Shown here: positions 1-11,523 of the stretch, piece by piece
How positions within the stretch are numbered: the first letter of the stretch is position 1
Layout: each line of letters begins with the position of its first letter
Origin: Euwallacea fornicatus
Lineage: Eukaryota > Arthropoda > Insecta > Coleoptera > Curculionidae
Direction of reading: 5' to 3'
DNA: 64,000 nt
Assembly (NCBI RefSeq): GCF_040115645.1
Contig: NW_027096075.1
Coordinates: 124,001-188,000, forward strand
Made by a program: the position numbers and the translations under genes
Notes under the pieces: model-generated
The model's input: the letters and a program-made list of their open reading frames with translations, nothing else
Databases searched by the model: none
Told to the model about the DNA's origin: nothing

Positions 1-174
1 TTGTATCTTGGTGAGTTTTCTAGAAAACGAGTAATTTATGTGCTCAAACACACATCTTTCGTGACTTTTCAAGATTTGAACCTCCGTAACTTCGGCAAAT
101 GTGCTTCAAATTGCTTAAAAAATTGATCATAGAATCACCTCGTTGAGCTCTTCATCATGACTCATAAGGCTTCA
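1..174. repeat. Representative monomer, type A
   Basis: Type A has the intact palindrome (gttttctagaaaac), then gtgctcaaacacacatc, the block gacttttcaagatttgaacc, and the distinctive tail gcttcaaattgcttaaaaaa, tgatcatagaatcacctcg, ttgagctcttcatcatgac, ctcataagg. The A-run of six in this tail is the only place where homopolymer length changes were seen in the window (about 1683 and 8294). Type A units are frequent from 1 to 48 kb, often two in a row (for example 4529-4702 after a type C unit). The monomer phase is arbitrary and is simply set by the window start. Confidence 0.9.
15..28. other. 14-bp perfect palindrome (example; recurs in most monomers)
   Basis: The sequence gttttctagaaaac reads the same on both strands and contains an XbaI site (TCTAGA). 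It lies at monomer positions 15-28 in A, B, D and G units. In C, E and F units the central T is C (ttttccagaaaa), which breaks the dyad. Dyad symmetries are known in several centromeric satellites and have been proposed to form cruciforms where CENP-B boxes are absent. Any role here is inference. Confidence 0.85.
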
Positions 175-348
175 TTATATCTTGGTGAGTTTTCTAGAAA
201 ACGAGTAATTTATGTGCTCAAACACACATCTTTCGTGACCTTTCAAGATTTGAACCTCCGTAACTTCGGCAAATGAGCTTCAAATACCTTCAAAATTTGA
301 CCACAGAATCACCTCGACGAGCTCGTGAATATGACAAATAAGGCTTCA
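175..348. repeat. Representative monomer, type B
   Basis: Type B has the intact palindrome and gtgctcaaacacacatc like type A. It has cgtgacctttcaag (C instead of T after gac) and a different tail: gagcttcaaataccttcaaa, atttgaccacagaatcacc, gagctcgtgaatatgacaaa. It is nearly always followed directly by a type C unit. Because 174 is divisible by three, that B-C junction leaves a 189-base open frame on the minus strand, which I reject as a gene. Confidence 0.88.
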
Positions 349-522
349 ATGTATCTTGGTGAGTTTTCCAGAAAACGAGTGATTTATGTGCACAAACACA
401 CTTCTTTCGTGACTTTTCAAGATTTGAACAACCGTAACTTCGGCAAATGTGCTTCAAATTGCTTAAAAAATTGATCATAGAATCACCTCGTTGAGCTCTT
501 CATCATGACTCATAAGGCTTCA
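349..522. repeat. Representative monomer, type C
   Basis: Type C begins atgtatc. It carries the broken palindrome gttttccagaaaac, then gagtgatttatgtgcacaaa with an ApaLI-type gtgcac, cacacttctttcg, and the same tail as type A (gcttaaaaaattgatcatag). This copy has the rare variant gaacaaccg at about 428, shared with the unit at about 2515. A subvariant with gttttccacaaaac occurs in the units near 1411, 5938, 6809, 7330, 10984, 24373 and 24904. Confidence 0.88.
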
Positions 523-1682
523 TTATATCTTGGTGAGTTTTCTAGAAAACGAGTAATTTATGTGCTCAAACATACTTCTTTCGTGACTTTTCAAGCTTTC
601 AACCTCCGTAACTTCGGCAAATGAGCTCCAACTGCCTTCAAAATTTGACCACAGAATCACCTCGACGAGCTCTTTAACATGACAAATAAGGCTTCATTGT
701 ATCTTGGTGAGTTTTCTAGAAAACGAGTAATTTATGTGCTCAAACACACTTCTTTCGTGACTTTTCAAGTTTTGAACCACCGTAACTTCGGAAAATGAGC
801 TCCAACTACCTTCAAAATTTGACCACAGAATCACCTCGACGAGCTCGTGAATAAGACAAATAAGGCTTCATTGTATCTTGGTGAGTTTTCCAGAAAACGA
901 GTAATTTATGTGCACAAACACATATCTTTCGTGACTTTTCAAGCTATGAACCTACGTAACTTCGGCAAATGAGCTCCAACTACCTTCAAAATTTGACCAC
1001 AGAATCACCTCGACGAGTAATTTAACACGACTAATAAGGCTTCATTGTATCTTGGTGAGTTTTCTAGAAAACGAGTAATTTATGTGCTCAAACACACATC
1101 TTTCGTGACTTTTCAAGATTTGAACCTCCGTAACTTCGGCAAATGTGCTTCAAATTGCTTAAAAAATTGATCATAGAATCACCTCGTTGAGCTCTTCATC
1201 ATGACTCATAAGGTTTCATTATATCTTGGTGAGTTTTCTAGAAAACGAGTAATTTATGTACTCAAACACACATCTTTCGTGACCTTTCAAGATTTGAACC
1301 TCCGTAACTTCGGCAAATGAGCTTCAAATACCTTCAAAATTTGACCACAGAATCACCTCGACGAGCTCGTGAATATGACAAATAAGGCTTCAATGTATCT
1401 TGGTGAGTTTTCCACAAAACGAGTGATTTATGTGCACAAACACACTTCTTTCGTGACTTTTCAAGATTTGAACCTCCGTAACTTCGGCAAATGTGATTCA
1501 AATTGCTTAAAAAATTGATCATAGAATCACCTCGTTGAGCTCTTCATCATGACTCATAAGGCTTCATTATATCTTGGTGAGTTTTCTAGAAAACGAGTAA
1601 TTTATGTGCTCAAACACACATCTTTCGTGACTTTTCAAGCTTTGAACCTCCGTAACTTCGGCAAATGTGCTTCAAATTGCTT

Positions 1683-1687
1683 AAAAA
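1683..1687. other. Single-base contraction in the type A poly-A run (register shift -1)
   Basis: This type A-like unit reads cttaaaaattgatc with five A, against six in almost every other copy. It shifts the phase of all later monomers by one base until the opposite change near 8294. It could be a true slippage event or a homopolymer read error. Confidence 0.8.
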
Positions 1688-2609
1688 TTGATCATAGAAT
1701 CATCTCGTTTAGCTCTTCATCATGACTCATAAGGCTTCATTATATCTCGGTGAGTTTTCTAGAAAACGAGTAATTTATGTGCTCAAACACACATCTTTCG
1801 TGACCTTTCAAGATTTGAACCTCCGTAACTTCGGCAAATGAGCTTCAAATACCTTCAAAATTTGACCACAGAATCACCTCGACGAGCTCGTGAATAAGAC
1901 AAATAAGGCTTCATTGTATCTTGGTGAGTTTTCCAGAAAACGAGTAATTTATGTGCACAAACATACTTCTTTCGTGACTTTTCAAGTTTTGAACCTCCGT
2001 AACTTCGGCAAATGAGCTCCAACTGCCTTCAAAATTTGACCACAGAATCACCTCGACGAGTAATTTAACACGACTTATAAGGCTTCATTGTATCTTGGTG
2101 AGTTTTCTAGAAAACGAGTAATTTATGTGCTCAAACACACATCTTTCGTGACTTTTCAAGATTTGAACCTCCGTAACTTCGGCAAATGTGCTTCAAATTG
2201 CTTAAAAAATTGATCATAGAATCACCTCGTTGAGCTCTTCATCATGACTCATAAGGCTTCATTATATCTTGGTGAGTTTTCTAGAAAACGAGTAATTTAT
2301 GTGCTCAAACACACATCTTTCGTGACCTTTCAAGATTTGAACCTCCGTAACTTCGGCAAATGAGCTTCAAATACCTTCAAAATTTGACCACAGAATCACC
2401 TCGACGAGCTCGTGAATATGACAAATAAGGCTTCAATGTATCTTGGTGAGTTTTCCAGAAAACGAGTGATTTATGTGCACAAACACACTTCTTTCGTGAC
2501 TTTTCAAGATTTGAACAACCGTAACTTCGGCAAATGTGCTTCAAATTGCTTAAAAAATTGATCATAGAATCACCTCGTTGAGCTCTTCATCATGACTCAT
2601 AAGGCTTCA

Positions 2610-2783
2610 TTATATCTTGGTGAGTTTTCTAGAAAACGAGTAATTTATGTGCTCAAACATACTTCTTTCGTGACTTTTCAAGCTTTCAACCTCCGTAACT
2701 TCGGCAAATGAGCTCCAACTGCCTTCAAAATTTGACCACAGAATCACCTCGACGAGTAATTTAACACGACTTATAAGGCTTCA
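2610..2783. repeat. Representative monomer, type D
   Basis: Type D starts ttatatcttgg with an intact palindrome, then gtgctcaaacatacttc, caagctttcaacctccg (a HindIII-type aagctt and C in place of G before aacc), gagctccaactgccttc and the tail gacgagtaatttaacacgac, ttataagg. It commonly follows type A or C. The tail motif acgagtaattta is an exact copy of a motif near the start of the same monomer (see findings). Confidence 0.87.
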
Positions 2784-2957
2784 TTGTATCTTGGTAAGTT
2801 TTCTAGAAAATGAGTAATTTATGTGCTCAAACACACATCTTTCGTGACCTTTCAAGATTTGAACCTCCGTAACTTCGGCAAATGAGCTTCAAATACCTTC
2901 AAAATTTGACCACAGAATCACCTCGACGAATAATTTAACACGACTAATTAGGCTTCA

Positions 2958-3131
2958 TTGTATCTTGGTGAGTTTTCCAGAAAAAGAGTAATTTATGTGC
3001 ACAAACATACTTCTTTCGTGACTTTTCAAGTTTTGAACCTACGTAACTTCGTCAAATTAGCTCCAACTACCTTCAAAATTTGACCACAGAATCACCTCGA
3101 CGAGCTCTTTAACATGACAAATAAGGCTTCA
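2958..3131. repeat. Representative monomer, type E
   Basis: Type E is marked by ttttccagaaaaagagtaat (A for C after the A-run, which breaks the palindrome further), gtgcacaaacatacttc, gaacctacgtaacttcgtc, aaattagctccaactacc and gagctctttaacatgac. It recurs in fixed context, after a unit ending cacgactaattagg, at about 14958, 16350, 18264, 21222, 23490, 28878, 30792, 33750, 36018, 42798 and 45240. That makes it a good marker for tracing copied blocks. Confidence 0.87.
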
Positions 3132-3305
3132 TTGTATCTTGGTGAGTTTTCCAGAAAACGAGTAATTTATGTGCACAAACACACTTCTTTCGTGACTTTT
3201 CAAGTTTTGAACCACCGTAACTTCGGCAAATGAGCTCCAACTACCTTCAAAATTTGACCACAGAATCACCTCGACGAGTAATTTAACACGACTAATAAGG
3301 CTTCA
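3132..3305. repeat. Representative monomer, type F
   Basis: Type F has the broken palindrome gttttccagaaaac, gtgcacaaacacacttc, caagttttgaaccaccg, gagctccaactaccttc and the tail gagtaatttaacacgacta, ataagg. It usually follows type E, so an E-F pair is a recurrent higher-order element from about 3 kb to 45.6 kb. A subvariant with tatatgcac replaces tatgtgcac near 11524, 12220, 25444 and 26140. Confidence 0.85.
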
Positions 3306-3388
3306 TTGTATCTTGGTGAGTTTTCTAGAAAACGAGTAATTTATGTGCTCAAACACACTTCTTTCGTGACTTTTCAAGTTTTGAACCA

Positions 3389-6300
3389 CCGTAACTTCGG
3401 CAAATGAGCTTCAAATACCTTCAAAATTTGACCACAGAATCACCTCGACGAGCTCGTGAATATGACAAATAAGGCTTCAATGTATCTTGGTGAGTTTTCC
3501 AGAAAACGAGTGATTTATGTGCACAAACACACTTCTTTCGTGACTTTTCAAGATTTGAACCTCCGTAACTTCGGCAAATGTGCTTCAAATTGCTTAAAAA
3601 ATTGATCATAGAATCACCTCGTTGAGCTCTTCATCATGACTCATAAGGCTTCATTATATCTTGGTGAGTTTTCTAGAAAACGAGTAATTTATGTGCTCAA
3701 ACATACTTCTTTCGTGACTTTTAAAGCTTTCAACCTCCGTAACTTCGGCAAATTAGCTCCAACTACCTTCAAAATTTGACCACAGAATCACCTCGACGAG
3801 TAATTTAACACGACTAATAAGGCTTCATTGTATCTTGGTGAGTTTTCTAGAAAACGAGTAATTTATGTGCACAAACATACTTCTTTCGTGACTTTTCAAG
3901 TTTTGAACCTACGTAACTTCGGCAAATTAGCTCCAACTACCTTCAAAATTTGACCACAGAATCACCTCGACGAGCTCTTTAACATGACAAATAAGGCTTC
4001 ATTGTATCTTGGTGAGTTTTCCAGAAAACGAGTAATTTATGTGCACAAACATACTTCTTTCGTGACTTTTCAAGTTTTGAACCTCCGTAACTTCGGCAAA
4101 TGAGCTCCAACTGCCTTCAAAATTTGACCACAGAATCACCTCGACGAGTAATTTAACACGACTTATAAGGCTTCATTGTATCTTGGTGAGTTTTCTAGAA
4201 AACGAGTAATTTATGTGCTCAAACACACATCTTTCGTGACCTTTCAAGATTTGAACCTCCGTAACTTCGGCAAATGAGCTTCAAATACCTTCAAAATTTG
4301 ACCACAGAATCACCTCGACGAGCTCGTGAATATGACAAATAAGGCTTCAATGTATCTTGGTGAGTTTTCCAGAAAACGAGTGATTTATGTGCACAAACAC
4401 ACTTCTTTCGTGACTTTTCAAGATTTGAACCTCCGTAACTTCGGCAAATGTGCTTCAAATTGCTTAAAAAATTGATCATAGAATCACCTCGTTGAGCTCT
4501 TCATCATGACTCATAAGGCTTCATTATATCTTGGTGAGTTTTCTAGAAAACGAGTAATTTATGTGCTCAAACACACATCTTTCGTGACTTTTCAAGATTT
4601 GAACCTCCGTAACTTCGGCAAATGTGCTTCAAATTGCTTAAAAAATTGATCATAGAATCACCTCGTTGAGCTCTTCATCATGACTCATAAGGCTTCATTA
4701 TATCTTGGTGAGTTTTCTAGAAAACGAGTAATTTATGTGCTCAAACATACTTCTTTCGTGACTTTTCAAGCTTTCAACCTCCGTAACTTCGGCAAATGAG
4801 CTCCAACTGCCTTCAAAATTTGACCACAGAATCACCTCGACGAGTAATTTAACACGACTTATAAGGCTTCATTGTATCTTGGTGAGTTTTCTAGAAAACG
4901 AGTAATTTATGTGCTCAAACACACATCTTTCGTGACTTTTCAAGATTTGAACCTCCGTAACTTCGGCAAATGTGCTTCAAATTGCTTAAAAAATTGATCA
5001 TAGAATCACCTCGTTGAGCTCTTCATCATGACTCATAAGGCTTCATTATATCTTGGTGAGTTTTCTAGAAAACGAGTAATTTATGTGCTCAAACACACAT
5101 CTTTCGTGACCTTTCAAGATTTGAACCTCCGTAACTTCGGCAAATGAGCTCCAACTGCCTTCAAAATTTGACCACAGAATCACCTCGACGAGCTCTTTAA
5201 CATGACAAATAAGGCTTCATTGTATCTTGGTGAGTTTTCCAGAAAACGAGTAATTTATGTGCACAAACATACTTCTTTCGTGACTTTTCAAGTTTTGAAC
5301 CTCCGTAACTTCGGCAAATGAGCTCCAACTGCCTTCAAAATTTGACCATAGAATCACCTCGACGAGTAATTTAACACGACTTATAAGGCTTCATTGTATC
5401 TTGGTGAGTTTTCTAGAAAACGAGTAATTTATGTGCTCAAACACACATCTTTCGTGACCTTTCAAGATTTGAACCTCCGTAACTTCGGCAAATGAGCTTC
5501 AAATACCTTCAAAATTTGACCACAGAATCACCTCGACGAGCTCGTGAATATGACAAATAAGGCTTCAATGTATCTTGGTGAGTTTTCCAGAAAACGAGTA
5601 ATTTATGTGCACAAACATACTTCTTTCGTGACTTTTCAAGTTTTGAACCTCCGTAACTTCGGCAAATGTGCTTCAAATTGCTTAAAAAATTGATCATAGA
5701 ATCACCTCGTTGAGCTCTTCATCATGACTCATAAGGCTTCATTATATCTTGGTGAGTTTTCTAGAAAACGAGTAATTTATGTGCTCAAACACACATCTTT
5801 CGTGACCTTTCAAGATTTGAACCTCCGTAACTTCGGCAAATGAGCTTCAAATACCTTCAAAATTTGACCACAGAATCACCTCGACGAGCTCGTGAATATG
5901 ACAAATAAGGCTTCAATGTATCTTGGTGAGTTTTCCACAAAACGAGTGATTTATGTGCACAAACACACTTCTTTCGTGACTTTTCAAGATTTGAACCTCC
6001 GTAACTTCGGCAAATGTGCTTCAAATTGCTTAAAAAATTGATCATAGAATCACCTCGTTGAGCTCTTCATCATGACTCATAAGGCTTCATTATATCTTGG
6101 TGAGTTTTCTAGAAAACGAGTAATTTATGTGCTCAAACATACTTCTTTCGTGACTTTTCAAGCTTTCAACCTCCGTAACTTCGGCAAATTAGCTCCAACT
6201 ACCTTCAAAATTTGACCACAGAATCACCTCGACGAGTAATTTAACACGACTAATAAGGCTTCATTGTATCTTGGTGAGTTTTCTAGAAAACGAGTAATTT

Positions 6301-6476
6301 ATGTGCACAAACATACTTCTTTCGTGACTTTTCAAGTTTTGAACCTACGTAACTTCGGCAAATTAGCTCCAACTACCTTCAAAATTTGACCACAGAATCA
6401 CCTCGACGAGCTCTTTAACATGACAAATAAGGCTTCATTGTATCTTGGTGAGTTTTCCAGAAAACGAGTAATTTAT
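3389..6476. repeat. Duplicated block I, copy 1 (pairs with 8088-11523)
   Basis: Positions 3389-4936 match 8088-9635 at an offset of 4699 bp, and 4776-6476 match 9823-11523 at an offset of 5047 bp. The difference between the two offsets is 348 bp, exactly two monomers, so the second copy holds two extra units around 9.64-9.82 kb. Mismatches I saw are a C to A at about 3723 (tttaaagc), T to C at about 8602, and a few single-base changes around 5350, 10443 and 11053, plus the extra A near 8294. The high identity over several kilobases points to recent copying rather than slow independent divergence. Confidence 0.8.
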
Positions 6477-8200
6477 GTGCACAAACATACTTCTTTCGTG
6501 ACTTTTCAAGTTTTGAACCTCCGTAACTTCGGCAAATGAGCTCCAACTGCCTTCAAAATTTGACCACAGAATCACCTCGACGAGTAATTTAACACGACTT
6601 ATAAGGCTTCATTGTATCTTGGTGAGTTTTCTAGAAAACGAGTAATTTATGTGCTCAAACACACATCTTTCGTGACCTTTCAAGATTTGAACCTCCGTAA
6701 CATCGGCAAATGAGCTTCAAATACCTTCAAAATTTGACCACAGAATCACCTCGACGAGCTCGTGAATATGACAAATAAGGCTTCAATGTATCTTGGTGAG
6801 TTTTCCACAAAACGAGTGATTTATGTGCACAAACACACTTCTTTCGTGACTTTTCAAGATTTGAACCTCCGTAACTTCGGCAAATGAGCTTCAAATACCT
6901 TCAAAATTTGACCACAGAATCACCTCGACGAGCTCGTGAATATGACAAATAAGGCTTCAATGTATCTTGGTGAGTTTTCCAGAAAACGAGTAATTTATGT
7001 GCACAAACATACTTCTTTCGTGACTTTTCAAGTTTTGAACCTCCGTAACTTCGGCAAATGTGCTTCAAATTGCTTAAAAAATTGATCATAGAATCACCTC
7101 GTTGAGCTCTTCATCATGACTCATAAGGCTTCATTATATCTTGGTGAGTTTTCTAGAAAACGAGTAATTTATGTGCTCAAACACACATCTTTCGTGACCT
7201 TTCAAGATTTGAACCTCCGTAACTTCGGCAAATGAGCTTCAAATACCTTCAAAATTTGACCACAGAATCACCTCGACGAGCTCGTGAATATGACAAATAA
7301 GGCTTCAATGTATCTTGGTGAGTTTTCCACAAAACGAGTGATTTATGTGCACAAACACACTTCTTTCGTGACTTTTCAAGATTTGAACCTCCGTAACTTC
7401 GGCAAATGTGCTTCAAATTGCTTAAAAAATTGATCATAGAATCACCTCGTTGAGCTCTTCATCATGACTCATAAGGCTTCATTATATCTTGGTGAGTTTT
7501 CTAGAAAACGAGTAATTTATGTGCTCAAACATACTTCTTTCGTGACTTTTCAAGCTTTCAACCTCCGTAACTTCGGCAAATTAGCTCCAACTACCTTCAA
7601 AATTTGACCACAGAATCACCTCGACGAGTAATTTAACACGACTAATAAGGCTTCATTGTATCTTGGTGAGTTTTCTAGAAAACGAGTAATTTATGTGCAC
7701 AAACATACTTCTTTCGTGACTTTTCAAGTTTTGAACCTACGTAACTTCGGCAAATTAGCTCCAACTACCTTCAAAATTTGACCACAGAATCACCTCGACG
7801 AGCTCTTTAACATGACAAATAAGGCTTCATTGTATCTTGGTGAGTTTTCCAGAAAACGAGTAATTTATGTGCACAAACATACTTCTTTCGTGACTTTTCA
7901 AGTTTTGAACCTCCGTAACTTCGGCAAATGAGCTCCAACTGCCTTCAAAATTTGACCACAGAATCACCTCGACGAGTAATTTAACACGACTTATAAGGCT
8001 TCATTGTATCTTGGTGAGTTTTCTAGAAAACGAGTAATTTATGTGCTCAAACACACATCTTTCGTGACCTTTCAAGATTTGAACCTCCGTAACTTCGGCA
8101 AATGAGCTTCAAATACCTTCAAAATTTGACCACAGAATCACCTCGACGAGCTCGTGAATATGACAAATAAGGCTTCAATGTATCTTGGTGAGTTTTCCAG
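5463..8200. repeat. Eight-monomer (1392 bp) tandem duplication
   Basis: The sequence from about 5463 to 6807 reappears at about 6855 to 8199, one 8-monomer step downstream. Each unit contains the order B, C-like, A/B, C with ccacaaaac, D, a ctagaaaac/gcacaaac hybrid, F-like, D-like. A private change (catcgg for cttcgg at about 6712) marks one copy only. The edges are approximate because adjacent monomers are themselves similar. Confidence 0.75.
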
Positions 8201-11200
8201 AAAACGAGTGATTTATGTGCACAAACACACTTCTTTCGTGACTTTTCAAGATTTGAACCTCCGTAACTTCGGCAAATGTGCTTCAAATTGCTTAAAAAAA
8301 TTGATCATAGAATCACCTCGTTGAGCTCTTCATCATGACTCATAAGGCTTCATTATATCTTGGTGAGTTTTCTAGAAAACGAGTAATTTATGTGCTCAAA
8401 CATACTTCTTTCGTGACTTTTCAAGCTTTCAACCTCCGTAACTTCGGCAAATTAGCTCCAACTACCTTCAAAATTTGACCACAGAATCACCTCGACGAGT
8501 AATTTAACACGACTAATAAGGCTTCATTGTATCTTGGTGAGTTTTCTAGAAAACGAGTAATTTATGTGCACAAACATACTTCTTTCGTGACTTTTCAAGT
8601 TCTGAACCTACGTAACTTCGGCAAATTAGCTCCAACTACCTTCAAAATTTGACCACAGAATCACCTCGACGAGCTCTTTAACATGACAAATAAGGCTTCA
8701 TTGTATCTTGGTGAGTTTTCCAGAAAACGAGTAATTTATGTGCACAAACATACTTCTTTCGTGACTTTTCAAGTTTTGAACCTCCGTAACTTCGGCAAAT
8801 GAGCTCCAACTGCCTTCAAAATTTGACCACAGAATCACCTCGACGAGTAATTTAACACGACTTATAAGGCTTCATTGTATCTTGGTGAGTTTTCTAGAAA
8901 ACGAGTAATTTATGTGCTCAAACACACATCTTTCGTGACCTTTCAAGATTTGAACCTCCGTAACTTCGGCAAATGAGCTTCAAATACCTTCAAAATTTGA
9001 CCACAGAATCACCTCGACGAGCTCGTGAATATGACAAATAAGGCTTCAATGTATCTTGGTGAGTTTTCCAGAAAACGAGTGATTTATGTGCACAAACACA
9101 CTTCTTTCGTGACTTTTCAAGATTTGAACCTCCGTAACTTCGGCAAATGTGCTTCAAATTGCTTAAAAAATTGATCATAGAATCACCTCGTTGAGCTCTT
9201 CATCATGACTCATAAGGCTTCATTATATCTTGGTGAGTTTTCTAGAAAACGAGTAATTTATGTGCTCAAACACACATCTTTCGTGACTTTTCAAGATTTG
9301 AACCTCCGTAACTTCGGCAAATGTGCTTCAAATTGCTTAAAAAATTGATCATAGAATCACCTCGTTGAGCTCTTCATCATGACTCATAAGGCTTCATTAT
9401 ATCTTGGTGAGTTTTCTAGAAAACGAGTAATTTATGTGCTCAAACATACTTCTTTCGTGACTTTTCAAGCTTTCAACCTCCGTAACTTCGGCAAATGAGC
9501 TCCAACTGCCTTCAAAATTTGACCACAGAATCACCTCGACGAGTAATTTAACACGACTTATAAGGCTTCATTGTATCTTGGTGAGTTTTCTAGAAAACGA
9601 GTAATTTATGTGCTCAAACACACATCTTTCGTGACCTTTCAAGATTTGAACCTCCGTAACTTCGGCAAATGAGCTTCAAATACCTTCAAAATTTGACCAC
9701 AGAATCACCTCGACGAGCTCGTGAATATGACAAATAAGGCTTCAATGTATCTTGGTGAGTTTTCCAGAAAACGAGTAATTTATGTGCACAAACATACTTC
9801 TTTCGTGACTTTTCAAGTTTTGAACCTCCGTAACTTCGGCAAATGAGCTCCAACTGCCTTCAAAATTTGACCACAGAATCACCTCGACGAGTAATTTAAC
9901 ACGACTTATAAGGCTTCATTGTATCTTGGTGAGTTTTCTAGAAAACGAGTAATTTATGTGCTCAAACACACATCTTTCGTGACTTTTCAAGATTTGAACC
10001 TCCGTAACTTCGGCAAATGTGCTTCAAATTGCTTAAAAAATTGATCATAGAATCACCTCGTTGAGCTCTTCATCATGACTCATAAGGCTTCATTATATCT
10101 TGGTGAGTTTTCTAGAAAACGAGTAATTTATGTGCTCAAACACACATCTTTCGTGACCTTTCAAGATTTGAACCTCCGTAACTTCGGCAAATGAGCTCCA
10201 ACTGCCTTCAAAATTTGACCACAGAATCACCTCGACGAGCTCTTTAACATGACAAATAAGGCTTCATTGTATCTTGGTGAGTTTTCCAGAAAACGAGTAA
10301 TTTATGTGCACAAACATACTTCTTTCGTGACTTTTCAAGTTTTGAACCTCCGTAACTTCGGCAAATGAGCTCCAACTGCCTTCAAAATTTGACCACAGAA
10401 TCACCTCGACGAGTAATTTAACACGACTTATAAGGCTTCATTATATCTTGGTGAGTTTTCTAGAAAACGAGTAATTTATGTGCTCAAACACACATCTTTC
10501 GTGACCTTTCAAGATTTGAACCTCCGTAACTTCGGCAAATGAGCTTCAAATACCTTCAAAATTTGACCACAGAATCACCTCGACGAGCTCGTGAATATGA
10601 CAAATAAGGCTTCAATGTATCTTGGTGAGTTTTCCAGAAAACGAGTAATTTATGTGCACAAACATACTTCTTTCGTGACTTTTCAAGTTTTGAACCTCCG
10701 TAACTTCGGCAAATGTGCTTCAAATTGCTTAAAAAATTGATCATAGAATCACCTCGTTGAGCTCTTCATCATGACTCATAAGGCTTCATTATATCTTGGT
10801 GAGTTTTCTAGAAAACGAGTAATTTATGTGCTCAAACACACATCTTTCGTGACCTTTCAAGATTTGAACCTCCGTAACTTCGGCAAATGAGCTTCAAATA
10901 CCTTCAAAATTTGACCACAGAATCACCTCGACGAGCTCGTGAATATGACAAATAAGGCTTCAATGTATCTTGGTGAGTTTTCCACAAAACGAGTGATTTA
11001 TGTGCACAAACACACTTCTTTCGTGACTTTTCAAGATTTGAACCTCCGTAACTGCGGCAAATGTGCTTCAAATTGCTTAAAAAATTGATCATAGAATCAC
11101 CTCGTTGAGCTCTTCATCATGACTCATAAGGCTTCATTATATCTTGGTGAGTTTTCTAGAAAACGAGTAATTTATGTGCTCAAACATACTTCTTTCGTGA

Positions 11201-11523
11201 CTTTTCAAGCTTTCAACCTCCGTAACTTCGGCAAATTAGCTCCAACTACCTTCAAAATTTGACCACAGAATCACCTCGACGAGTAATTTAACACGACTAA
11301 TAAGGCTTCATTGTATCTTGGTGAGTTTTCTAGAAAACGAGTAATTTATGTGCACAAACATACTTCTTTCGTGACTTTTCAAGTTTTGAACCTACGTAAC
11401 TTCGGCAAATTAGCTCCAACTACCTTCAAAATTTGACCACAGAATCACCTCGACGAGCTCTTTAACATGACAAATAAGGCTTCATTGTATCTTGGTGAGT
11501 TTTCCAGAAAACGAGTAATTTAT
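8088..11523. repeat. Duplicated block I, copy 2
   Basis: This is the downstream partner of 3389-6476. It is longer by two monomers (348 bp) located between about 9636 and 9822, and carries one extra A in the poly-A run at 8294-8300. It also carries private changes at about 8602 (caagttctgaacc) and 11053 (actgcgg). The actgcgg variant is later found at about 24452 and 24973, tying this block's right part to the larger duplication that follows. Confidence 0.78.
8294..8300. other. Single-base expansion in the type A/C poly-A run (register shift +1)
   Basis: The tail of this C unit reads cttaaaaaaattg with seven A, against six elsewhere. It restores the monomer phase lost at 1683-1687. It also destroys the small minus-strand open frame that otherwise appears at every B-C junction. 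Slippage or a homopolymer read error are both possible. Confidence 0.8.

Larger units (their letters stand above)
1..3388. repeat. Satellite segment 1: A-B-C mosaic with approximately 6- and 12-monomer spacing
   Basis: A-B-C trimers start at 1, 1045 and 2088, giving spacings of 1044 and 1043 bp (six monomers, less one base). Bases 1-669 match 2088-2756 as read, including the rare gaacaaccg variant, at an offset of 2087 bp (twelve monomers minus one). The match is cut by the window start, so the real unit may extend to the left. The one-base shortfall comes from a five-A run at 1683-1687 where other units have six. The rest of the segment holds D, E and F units and single-site variants such as gcatgaacc-type changes (caagctatgaacc near 940). 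Confidence 0.85.

Noticed and set aside
15..28. Rho-independent terminator at the gttttctagaaaac palindrome
   Set aside because: The stem would have no loop and is A/T-rich, there is no adjacent gene, and it recurs every 174 bp as part of a satellite.
97..120. CENP-B box
   Set aside because: The only similarity is a ttcg core (gtaacttcggcaaa) and a minus-strand acggag. The essential nTTCGnnnnAnnCGGGn pattern is not met in any monomer type I read.
123..150. Restriction-like palindromes tgatca and gagctc as regulatory sites
   Set aside because: Six-base palindromes are expected by chance in a 174-bp unit and vary between monomer types; no evidence of function.
290..478. Minus-strand open reading frame of 62 codons, repeated at 41 places in the window
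   Set aside because: It arises mechanically at each B-C monomer junction because 174 is a multiple of three and the stop lies in the B tail. It spans repeat units, has no recognisable domain, no start or promoter context, and is lost with a single A insertion (near 8294). Identity between copies follows the satellite DNA rather than protein-level constraint.
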